From assembly GCA_002347935.1 (NCBI GenBank), contig DDYK01000037.1, forward strand, positions 3,816-9,140: DNA of 5,325 nucleotides, in the 5' to 3' direction. A program made the position numbers and the translations under genes. Shown here one piece after another: positions 1-5,325 of this stretch (position 1 is the stretch's first letter; each line of letters opens with the position of its first letter). The notes below the pieces were generated by a model, which was not told the DNA's origin, did not search any database, and worked only from the letters and a program-made list of their open reading frames with translations. The DNA is from Actinobacteria bacterium UBA2236 (lineage in GTDB: Bacteria > Actinomycetota > Actinomycetes > Nanopelagicales > Nanopelagicaceae).

Positions 1-89
1 GTAATAAGTGAGAGAAAGGCCAACGGAAGAAGAATTAAGGTGATTCCTCTAACGCCTTGGCCGAAAGCAACTTTCAGCAGGGGCAACAT
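1..89 (-). CDS. N-terminus of a membrane protein, possibly DUF6350/PerM-like (partial)
   Basis: An open frame starts at an ATG (87-89) on the minus strand, 14 bases after the sucD stop, and stays open for 29 codons to the left edge. The visible residues begin MLPLLKVAFGQGV and continue into a strongly hydrophobic stretch (about residues 16-29, rich in Leu and Ile) that looks like a first transmembrane helix. In many actinobacteria the gene one or two places after sucD encodes a multi-pass DUF6350 protein (PerM in mycobacteria, linked to cell division). Position and hydrophobic character fit that family, but 29 residues are too few to prove it. The start is not certain: the purines AAAGAG abut the ATG directly, which is too close for a normal ribosome-binding site, and in-frame TTG and CTG codons follow at once. 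The frame has a stop 24-26 bases upstream of the ATG. Likely co-transcribed with sucCD. Confidence 0.55.
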   Translation of the reverse strand, partial: MLPLLKVAFGQGVRGITLILLPLAFLSLI

Positions 90-103
90 CTCTTTATTCT
101 TGC

Positions 104-985
104 TTATCCTTTAAGGATTGCCCGTAGCAGTTCTGCGCTCTGACTTGGTGTCTTTCCAACTTGAACTCCAGCTGCCTCCAGCGCCACTTTCTTTGCCTCA
201 GCTGTTCCAGAAGATCCCGAAACTATCGCACCAGCATGTCCCATAGTTTTTCCTTCTGGGGCGGTAAAGCCTGCAACATAGCCAACTACCGGTTTTGTCA
301 CATACTCTTTGATAAATGCTGCTGCTCGCTCCTCAGCATCTCCGCCGATCTCACCAATCATCACAATTGCTTTTGTCTCTGGATCATCTTGAAAGGCTCT
401 CAAGCAATCTATATGCGTTGTGCCAACTATTGGATCTCCACCTATTCCCACCGCAGTTGTAAAACCAATATCCCGCAATTCATACATCATCTGATAGGTA
501 AGAGTTCCTGATTTTGAAACCAAACCAATACTTCCAGGCCCTGTGATATCAGCTGGAGTAATTCCAATATTTGATTTACCAGGACTAATTAAGCCTGGGC
601 AATTAGGTCCAATAATTCTTGACTTTCCAACTTTGAGACTGTGAGCATAAAAACTTGCTGTGTCGTGAACTGGTATTCCTTCAGTAATTACCACAATTAA
701 AGGTAGGTGAGCATCAATAGCGTCAATTACCGCGCTCTTAGCAAACTTTGGTGGCACGAAAATTACTGAAGCATCAGCTCCAGTTGCAGCAACTGCCTCT
801 TTAACTGAATTAAATACTGGAAGAGACTTGCCTTCAATCTCAACTACCTGACCACCCTTTCCAGGAGTTACTCCACCAACAATGTTCGTGCCACTTAAGA
901 TCATCCTTCTGGTGTGCTTACTTCCTTCAGCCCCTGTCATTCCCTGAACTATGACTTTAGTTTTCTCAGTTAGAAAGATTGCCAT
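104..985 (-). CDS. sucD: succinyl-CoA synthetase (ADP-forming) alpha subunit
   Basis: This is the CoA-binding, histidine-phosphorylated subunit of cytosolic succinyl-CoA synthetase, which interconverts succinyl-CoA + ADP (or GDP) + phosphate and succinate + CoA + ATP (or GTP) in the TCA cycle. The 293 residues match the usual family length. An N-terminal Rossmann-type CoA-binding domain carries GMTGAEGSKHTR (about 15-26), followed by TEGIP (101-105), GPNCPG (126-131), SKSGTLTY (157-164) and GEIGG (211-215). The active-site loop GHAGAIVSG places the phosphorylated histidine at His250, equivalent to His246 of E. coli SucD. No frameshift or missing key residue is seen. The ATG shares one base with the sucC stop (TAATG) and no strong Shine-Dalgarno sequence precedes it, so translation is probably coupled to sucC. 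No hairpin terminator follows it in the 14 bases before the next gene. Confidence 0.98.
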   Translation of the reverse strand: MAIFLTEKTKVIVQGMTGAEGSKHTRRMILSGTNIVGGVTPGKGGQVVEIEGKSLPVFNSVKEAVAATGADASVIFVPPKFAKSAVIDAIDAHLPLIVVITEGIPVHDTASFYAHSLKVGKSRIIGPNCPGLISPGKSNIGITPADITGPGSIGLVSKSGTLTYQMMYELRDIGFTTAVGIGGDPIVGTTHIDCLRAFQDDPETKAIVMIGEIGGDAEERAAAFIKEYVTKPVVGYVAGFTAPEGKTMGHAGAIVSGSSGTAEAKKVALEAAGVQVGKTPSQSAELLRAILKG

Positions 986-2148
986 TATTTAGCTGCCAAC
1001 TCTGCAGCTCTTGCAGCTGCTCCATCCATGCTTTCAACTTGCTGAATCAAAGGATGATTCGCGTTATTTAAAATAGCTCTTCCTTCAATAACATTATTAC
1101 CATCGAGTCGAACCACAATTGGCTTACTTGCCTTATCGCCCAGCATTTCAAGAGCTTGAATAATTCCATTTGCCACTGCGTCACATGAGGTAATGCCACC
1201 AAAAACATTTACAAAAACTGATTTAACATCTCTATCTCCAAGGATAATTGAGAGCCCATCTGCCATGACCTGCGCTGAGGCTCCCCCACCGATATCAAGG
1301 AAATTTGCTGGCTTTACCCCACCAAACTTCTCCCCTGCATATGCCACAACATCAAGGGTGCTCATCACAAGTCCCGCCCCGTTACCAATCACGCCAACCT
1401 CGCCTTGAAGCTTCACGTAATTTAGATCGCGCTCCTTGGCAAGTGCTTCGAGTGGATCTGCTGCTTCATGATCAATGAGGGCTTCAAATTCAGGGTGACG
1501 GAAAGCGGCATTGTCATCGAGAGTTACTTTTCCATCCAAGGCAATTACTCTGCCATCTGCCGTTTTAACTAAAGGATTAACTTCTACCAAAGTCGCATCT
1601 GAGCTTTGAAAAGTCTTCCAAAGAGTTACTAAAACATCAGCGACTTGGCCTTGCACATCGCTACCAAATCCACCTTGACGCACTATTTCTAGCGCTTTTT
1701 CTTGATCAATTCCTTCATTGGGATCAATATGAACTTTTGCTAATTTCTCTGGGGTTTTGTGGGCAACTTCTTCAATATCCATACCACCTGCAACTGATGC
1801 CATTACAAGGAAGGAACGGTTAGAACGATCAAGAAGAATTGCTAAGTAATATTCACTATCTATCGGAGCAGCAGCAGCAATCATTACTTTCTTTACGGTG
1901 TGACCTTTGATATCCATGCCAAGAATGGCCTCTGCTTTTGCATAAGCATCATCGCCATCTTCAGCAAGCTTTACACCGCCTGCTTTGCCGCGCCCACCGA
2001 CTTTTACTTGAGCTTTAACTACTACTTTTCCGCCAATTTCCTGCGCTGCAGCTTTTGCTTGGGCGGGAGTTGTTGCAACTTTTGCTTTTAAGACTGGGAT
2101 TGAATTGGCCTCAAATAGATCACGGGCTTGATATTCAAAGAGGTCCAC
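985..2148 (-). CDS. sucC: succinyl-CoA synthetase (ADP-forming) beta subunit
   Basis: This is the nucleotide-binding and succinate-binding subunit that pairs with SucD. At 387 residues it is the family's normal size. An N-terminal ATP-grasp domain begins DLFEYQARDLF and contains KAQVKVGGRGKAGGVK (45-60). VEVNPL (188-193) and ALDGK (203-207) supply the probable Mg ligands Asn191 and Asp205, spaced as Asn199 and Asp213 of E. coli SucC. The C-terminal ligase domain has GVIGNGAGLVMSTLD (252-266), NFLDIGGGA (282-290) and VNVFGGITSCDAVANG (314-329); the last resembles the actinobacterial form of this loop. The start is a GTG (2146-2148) lying only CCC after the pcrA stop. It has no clear ribosome-binding site, but a candidate leaderless promoter lies just upstream. 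ADP versus GDP preference cannot be read with confidence from sequence alone. Confidence 0.98.
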   Translation of the reverse strand: MDLFEYQARDLFEANSIPVLKAKVATTPAQAKAAAQEIGGKVVVKAQVKVGGRGKAGGVKLAEDGDDAYAKAEAILGMDIKGHTVKKVMIAAAAPIDSEYYLAILLDRSNRSFLVMASVAGGMDIEEVAHKTPEKLAKVHIDPNEGIDQEKALEIVRQGGFGSDVQGQVADVLVTLWKTFQSSDATLVEVNPLVKTADGRVIALDGKVTLDDNAAFRHPEFEALIDHEAADPLEALAKERDLNYVKLQGEVGVIGNGAGLVMSTLDVVAYAGEKFGGVKPANFLDIGGGASAQVMADGLSIILGDRDVKSVFVNVFGGITSCDAVANGIIQALEMLGDKASKPIVVRLDGNNVIEGRAILNNANHPLIQQVESMDGAAARAAELAAK

Positions 2149-2151
2149 GGG

Positions 2152-4380
2152 TCATAACTTATCTACTGGGGCATATCGGAGCAACAATCGTTTATCACCA
2201 TAGCTACCAAAGTTGATTGTGGCCTCTGCTTTCTCTGCCTCACCTGAGAGCGCAATCACAGTACCAAGGCCAAATGTGTCATGGCTTACTCGATCACCGA
2301 TATTTAGTTGCAAGGTGTTTGATTTAATCGCTGCCTTTGGTAGCGCACTTGGTGCGTATTTTCGCCGTGTAGTAGGAGATGAGATATATCCACTCTCACT
2401 CTTATTCCAATCAATAAGGGCATCAGGAATTTCATCTAAGAATCTTGAAGGGGGGTTGTAGTTCGGCGCCCCCCAAGATGAGCGATATTCAGCCCTTGAT
2501 AGATAGAGTCGCTCTCTCGCTCTTGTTAGACCGACATAGGCCAGCCTTCTCTCCTCCTCTAACTCCTTCTTCTCACCTAGCGTTCTTGAGTGAGGAAAAA
2601 TTCCTTCCTCCATTCCAGTGAGAAATACAGTTGGAAATTCCAAACCTTTAGCGGTGTGTAGCGTCATAAGAGTTACCACACCGCCATGATCTTCTCCCTC
2701 TGGAATCTCATCTGCATCTGCAACCAGTGCAACATCCTCCAAAAATCCAGCCAGTGATATCTCTTGACCCTCATCAACTTCTCGCTCTTGATACTCCTCA
2801 GCAACTGCTACTAGCTCCTCAAGGTTTTCAATTCTTACCTCATCTTGTGGATCATGGCTATCACGGAGCTCATCTAATAGACCTGATTGCTCAAGCACTG
2901 CTGCCGCAATTGTCGCTGGCGGGCGATTAGCTTCGACTAATACTTGAAGTGCTGCAATCATCGCAACAAACTCAGAGATAGCAGATGATGCCTTTGCTCC
3001 AAGACCAGCTGCGCTTGCTCTATTTAATCCTTGCCAGAACGAAATACCTTCAGCTTTTGCGAAATCATCTATAGCTTCAAGTGCTCTATCACCAAGTCCT
3101 CGTTTGGGAGTATTGATGATTCTTCGCATACTCACCTCGTCATCAGGGTTTACCAATACTCGAAGATAGGCCAGTAAATCCTTTACTTCCTTGCGTTCAT
3201 AAAAGCGCACTCCCCCCACAACTTTGTAAGGAATTGTGGCGCGCATAAAAACCTCTTCAAAGACACGTGATTGCGCGTTCGTACGATAAAAAATAGCGCT
3301 CTGGCCAAAGTTTGAAAGACCTTCTCTCTCCAATCTAAATAGTTCATCCCTGATGTATTCAGCTTCATGATGTTCATTCTCGCCAACAAAACCCACTAAC
3401 TTTGCTCCACTACCAGCATCAGACCAAAGGTTCTTCTCTTTGCGAGCCTCATTTAGTGAGATAACGGCATTAGCAGCGCTTAAAATATTCTGAGTTGAGC
3501 GATAGTTCTGTTCCAGCAAAATTGTTTGGGCATCAGGATAATCTTCTTCAAATGCCATGATGTTTCTAATTGTCGCCCCTCTAAAGCCATAGATTGATTG
3601 GTCAGCATCGCCAACCACACAGAGCTCAGCTGCCGGGATTCCCTCTCTATCACTTCCCACTAGTTCTCTAATTAGGATGTATTGAGCGTGATTAGTATCT
3701 TGATACTCATCAACCAAAATATGCTTGAAGCGGTGGCGATAACGAGATCTAGCCTCAGGAAACTTCTGCAGTAGATCAACAGTTTTCATAATTAGGTCAT
3801 CAAAGTCCATTGCATTAGCACTCGTTAGCCTTGACTGATAAATTGCATAAATCTCAGCAACTACCTCTTCAAAACTATTCTGAGTAGCGTTTCGGTAGTC
3901 ACTTGGGCCCAATAAATCATTTTTAGCACCAGAAATTACTGATGCAACTCCCCTTGGGTTATATCGCTTAGGATCTAGATTTAGATCTCTCATTACCAAG
4001 GTTATTAAGCGCAGAGAATCTGCTTGATCATAAATGGAAAATGTTGATTTAAATCCCAGCCTTCCAGCTTCCTGGCGAAGGATTCTCACCGCTGCTGAGT
4101 GAAATGTTGATACCCAGATTATTTTGGCGCGATTACCAACTAATTCAGAGACGCGTTCTTTCATCTCTCCAGCTGCTTTATTGGTAAAGGTAATAGCCAA
4201 TATTTCGTGGGGATCTACGCCCCTTGCTGCCATCAAATATGCGATTCGTCTAGTCAATACCCGCGTCTTTCCAGAACCTGCCCCTGCAACAACAAGAACT
4301 GGAGATCCAGAGTGAGTGACAGCTGCTGCTTGCTGCGGGTTTAACCCTGCTAACAATTTGTCTTCGCTCAGCGCTGCCAT
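2152..4380 (-). CDS. pcrA: ATP-dependent 3'-5' DNA helicase of the PcrA/UvrD (SF1A) family
   Basis: This helicase unwinds DNA during nucleotide-excision and mismatch repair, replication restart and removal of RecA filaments. From the ATG at 4378-4380 it has 742 residues, typical for PcrA. Motifs occur in order: Q motif LNPQQ (13-17), Walker A AGAGSGKT (32-39), motif Ia AITFTNKAA (62-70), Walker B VDEYQD (223-228), motif III VVGDADQSIYGFRGA (255-269), motif IV LEQNYRST (289-296), motif V MTLHTAKGLEF (572-582) and motif VI EERRLAYVGLTRAR (609-622). The C-terminal 50 residues (about 692-742, INIGDR-like start then HDTFGLGTV) match the Tudor-like domain that contacts RNA polymerase in PcrA/UvrD. 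A TTG at 4413 would add 11 residues but would overlap the divergent gene. The ATG is preferred because a -10-like TAGACT ends 7 bases before it, fitting a leaderless mRNA. UvrD1 is an equivalent name in mycobacteria. Confidence 0.97.
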   Translation of the reverse strand: MAALSEDKLLAGLNPQQAAAVTHSGSPVLVVAGAGSGKTRVLTRRIAYLMAARGVDPHEILAITFTNKAAGEMKERVSELVGNRAKIIWVSTFHSAAVRILRQEAGRLGFKSTFSIYDQADSLRLITLVMRDLNLDPKRYNPRGVASVISGAKNDLLGPSDYRNATQNSFEEVVAEIYAIYQSRLTSANAMDFDDLIMKTVDLLQKFPEARSRYRHRFKHILVDEYQDTNHAQYILIRELVGSDREGIPAAELCVVGDADQSIYGFRGATIRNIMAFEEDYPDAQTILLEQNYRSTQNILSAANAVISLNEARKEKNLWSDAGSGAKLVGFVGENEHHEAEYIRDELFRLEREGLSNFGQSAIFYRTNAQSRVFEEVFMRATIPYKVVGGVRFYERKEVKDLLAYLRVLVNPDDEVSMRRIINTPKRGLGDRALEAIDDFAKAEGISFWQGLNRASAAGLGAKASSAISEFVAMIAALQVLVEANRPPATIAAAVLEQSGLLDELRDSHDPQDEVRIENLEELVAVAEEYQEREVDEGQEISLAGFLEDVALVADADEIPEGEDHGGVVTLMTLHTAKGLEFPTVFLTGMEEGIFPHSRTLGEKKELEEERRLAYVGLTRARERLYLSRAEYRSSWGAPNYNPPSRFLDEIPDALIDWNKSESGYISSPTTRRKYAPSALPKAAIKSNTLQLNIGDRVSHDTFGLGTVIALSGEAEKAEATINFGSYGDKRLLLRYAPVDKL
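2156..2184 (-). promoter_or_regulatory. candidate internal promoter for sucCD within the 3' end of pcrA
   Basis: On the minus strand, TTGCTC (2179-2184) and TAAGTT (2156-2161) are separated by 17 bases, the ideal sigma70 spacing. TAAGTT is followed by 7 bases and then the GTG of sucC. The elements lie within the last codons of pcrA. The -35 match is weak (TTG only) and the hexamer also encodes part of the pcrA C-terminus, so chance is possible. If real, it would let sucCD be expressed separately from the helicase gene, from a leaderless mRNA. Confidence 0.38.
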
Positions 4381-4387
4381 AGTGGTA

Positions 4388-4393
4388 AGTCTA
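4388..4393 (-). promoter_or_regulatory. candidate -10 hexamer for leaderless pcrA transcription
   Basis: TAGACT on the minus strand fits the actinobacterial/sigma70 -10 pattern TANNNT and is followed by exactly 7 bases (taccact) and then the ATG of pcrA. This spacing would place the transcription start at the A of the ATG, giving a leaderless mRNA. No good Shine-Dalgarno sequence precedes the ATG, which supports this reading. No convincing -35 was found; the TTGGGG at 4408-4413 is only 14 bases away. The call rests on pattern and spacing only. Confidence 0.5.
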
Positions 4394-4397
4394 GGAT
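4392..4397 (+). promoter_or_regulatory. candidate -10 hexamer (or ribosome-binding site) for the PIG-L deacetylase gene
   Basis: TAGGAT fits TANNNT and is followed by 6 bases (aagcga) and then the GTG start at 4404, again the geometry of a leaderless transcript. The same bases contain AGGA (4393-4396), 7 bases before the GTG, which could instead act as a Shine-Dalgarno sequence on a transcript begun inside pcrA. The sequence alone cannot decide between the two. No convincing -35 lies at 16-18 bases upstream. Confidence 0.42.
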
Positions 4398-4403
4398 AAG
4401 CGA

Positions 4404-5126
4404 GTGACCCCAATTGATGATGAAGAAATCAAGCGCATTCTGGTCGTTATGGCCCATCCCGATGATTGCGATTTTGGCGCAGGAGGAAGTATCGCTAAAT
4501 GGCATGAGGCTGGAATTCAAGTCTCTTACTGCATTGTCACAAATGGTGATCAAGGCGGGGAAGAATCAAATGTTCCCGTCGAAGAAATGGCAAAAGTTAG
4601 ACAGCGAGAGCAGCGAGCGGCAGGAGCTGCCCTTGGAGTTAGCGAGATAACTTTTTTAAATTACCGAGATGGTTCATTATTTCCAACTATTGAACTTAGG
4701 CGAGACATTGTGAAAGCAATTCGCATCGCAAAGCCAGATCGAATGGTGGTCCAATCGCCTGAGCGAAATTGGGAACGTATTTATTCCAGCCATCCAGATC
4801 ACCTAGCAGCAGGTGAGAGCGCGATTCAAGCAATCTATCCTGATGCCAGAAATCCTTATGCCTTCCCTGAATTAAAAGCTGAAGGACTTCAGCCATGGCG
4901 AGTAAGAGAGGTTTTTATTACCGGCTCTCCAACTCCAAATCACTTCATCGATATCACCGAAACGATCGATAAAAAGATTGCAGCGTTAAAGGCGCATGTC
5001 AGCCAGACTGCCCACAACCCTGAGCTTGAATCAATGATTAGGCAGTGGGGAGAGAGAAATGCTGAGGCAAATGGATTAGCTTCAGGAAGAGTTGCTGAGA
5101 TATTTAAGGTTGTTAGTACTGATTAG
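4404..5126 (+). CDS. PIG-L/LmbE-family zinc-dependent N-deacetylase, substrate unknown
   Basis: A 240-residue protein of the PIG-L/LmbE superfamily, whose members remove acetyl groups from N-acetylglucosamine conjugates or related amides (MshB and Mca in mycothiol metabolism, BshB in bacillithiol synthesis, GlcNAc-PI deacetylases). The N-terminal AHPDD (17-21) supplies the probable zinc ligands His18 and Asp21 and the general base Asp20. SHPDH (129-133) supplies the third zinc ligand His133, with His130 matching the oxyanion-stabilising His144 of MshB. Other conserved-looking segments are TNGDQGG (46-52), REQRAAGAALGV (68-79), YPDARNP (145-151) and HVSQTAH (198-204). There is no signal peptide or membrane segment, so it should be cytosolic. 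It is shorter than MshB/Mca (about 290-300 residues) and has Cys where those have Glu after AHPDD, so I do not name it mshB or mca. GTG 4404 is the only sensible start: an in-frame stop lies 12 bases upstream and the next in-frame Met is inside the metal motif. Confidence 0.93.
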   Translation: MTPIDDEEIKRILVVMAHPDDCDFGAGGSIAKWHEAGIQVSYCIVTNGDQGGEESNVPVEEMAKVRQREQRAAGAALGVSEITFLNYRDGSLFPTIELRRDIVKAIRIAKPDRMVVQSPERNWERIYSSHPDHLAAGESAIQAIYPDARNPYAFPELKAEGLQPWRVREVFITGSPTPNHFIDITETIDKKIAALKAHVSQTAHNPELESMIRQWGERNAEANGLASGRVAEIFKVVSTD

Positions 5127-5325
5127 GAATTACTAGTCACAGCTCTTTCAATACCAATTGTTCGAAGTGGAGTCCCATCCACTCCTCCATTCTTAACTCC
5201 CCCTTGAGCAATGTATTTAACGATTTCAAGGCCTGAAACAATTTTTCCCCAGAGGGTGTAATTGGGCCCGAGTGTGGTGTTTTTATAGACCAGAAAGAAT
5301 TGAGAGCCATTGGTATTTGGTCCGG
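5123..5325 (-). CDS. cyclophilin-type peptidyl-prolyl cis-trans isomerase, C-terminal part (partial)
   Basis: A minus-strand frame enters from the right edge and encodes 66 residues before a TAA at 5123-5125. It opens with GPNTNGSQFFLVYKNT, the cyclophilin active-site signature. Gln8 and Phe10 of the fragment match Gln111 and Phe113 of human cyclophilin A. It continues with LGPNYTLWGKIVSGLEIV, the last core strand and helix, and ends GTPLRTIGIERAVTSNS. Cyclophilins catalyse cis-trans isomerisation of X-Pro bonds and assist folding. Tyr22 takes the place of His126 of cyclophilin A, a common substitution in bacterial members. The N-terminal portion lies outside the window, so it cannot be seen whether the protein is cytosolic or a secreted lipoprotein form. 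Its stop interleaves with that of the convergent deacetylase gene, leaving no room for a terminator between them. Confidence 0.93.
   Translation of the reverse strand, partial: GPNTNGSQFFLVYKNTTLGPNYTLWGKIVSGLEIVKYIAQGGVKNGGVDGTPLRTIGIERAVTSNS

Noticed and set aside
61..80. Short inverted repeat GAAAG-caa-CTTTC as a possible terminator
   Set aside because: It has only 5 base pairs, a 3-base loop and no T-run, and it lies inside the coding frame of the membrane protein.
161..511. Plus-strand open frame of 116 codons opposite sucD
   Set aside because: It lies wholly antisense to a certain gene, and its Cys/Ser/His-rich translation resembles no protein family. It is a by-product of sucD codon usage.
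3183..3389. Minus-strand 68-codon frame within pcrA
   Set aside because: It is an out-of-frame shadow inside the uninterrupted helicase reading frame.
4381..4413. Upstream TTG start for pcrA that would lengthen it to 753 residues
   Set aside because: It would overlap the divergent gene's start by 10 bases, adds residues outside the helicase fold and has no supporting signal, whereas the ATG at 4380 has a correctly spaced -10-like hexamer.
4368..4553. Minus-strand open frame of 61 codons spanning the divergent gap
   Set aside because: It is antisense to the conserved AHPDD-containing start of the deacetylase and overlaps the pcrA start in another frame. It has no recognisable protein features.
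4414..4650. Plus-strand 78-codon frame starting at ATG 4414
   Set aside because: It is the wrong frame inside the deacetylase gene. The frame from GTG 4404 carries all family motifs.

Overview
The window reads as chromosomal sequence from a small, streamlined, fairly low-GC actinobacterium. GC is in the low-to-mid 40s by eye, from a few counted lines. Two things suggest Actinobacteria: the protein signatures, and the gene order pcrA-sucC-sucD followed by a hydrophobic protein that resembles the start of the DUF6350/PerM family. In many actinobacteria pcrA/uvrD1, sucC, sucD, a DUF6350 membrane protein and purN-purH lie together. Low GC plus almost no intergenic DNA (about 40 non-coding bases in 5325) would fit freshwater acI-type Actinobacteria (Nanopelagicales: Planktophila, Nanopelagicus). 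That placement is inference and was not tested by a search.

Layout, left to right. Positions 1-89 (minus) hold the first 29 codons of a membrane protein that runs off the left edge. Positions 104-985 (minus) are sucD and 985-2148 (minus) are sucC; the two share one base (TAATG). Positions 2152-4380 (minus) are the PcrA/UvrD-type DNA helicase, which ends three bases before sucC. These four genes form a head-to-tail minus-strand block transcribed right to left. Positions 4404-5126 (plus) are a PIG-L/LmbE-family zinc deacetylase, divergent from pcrA across a 23-bp gap. Positions 5123-5325 (minus) are the C-terminal 66 residues of a cyclophilin-type peptidyl-prolyl isomerase that enters from the right edge; its stop codon interleaves with the deacetylase stop.

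The SucC and SucD subunits together make succinyl-CoA synthetase, the substrate-level phosphorylation step of the TCA cycle. The helicase, deacetylase and cyclophilin are not obviously linked to it functionally, and their proximity looks like conserved or compacted synteny. No RNA genes, mobile elements, CRISPR arrays, integration sites or convincing terminators were seen, and no stretch of 300 bases lacks a gene.

No previously undescribed system is evident. The most interesting signals are regulatory. Candidate TANNNT -10 hexamers sit 6-7 bases before the start codons of pcrA, the deacetylase gene and sucC, as expected for leaderless transcripts. The pcrA and deacetylase hexamers overlap each other on opposite strands.
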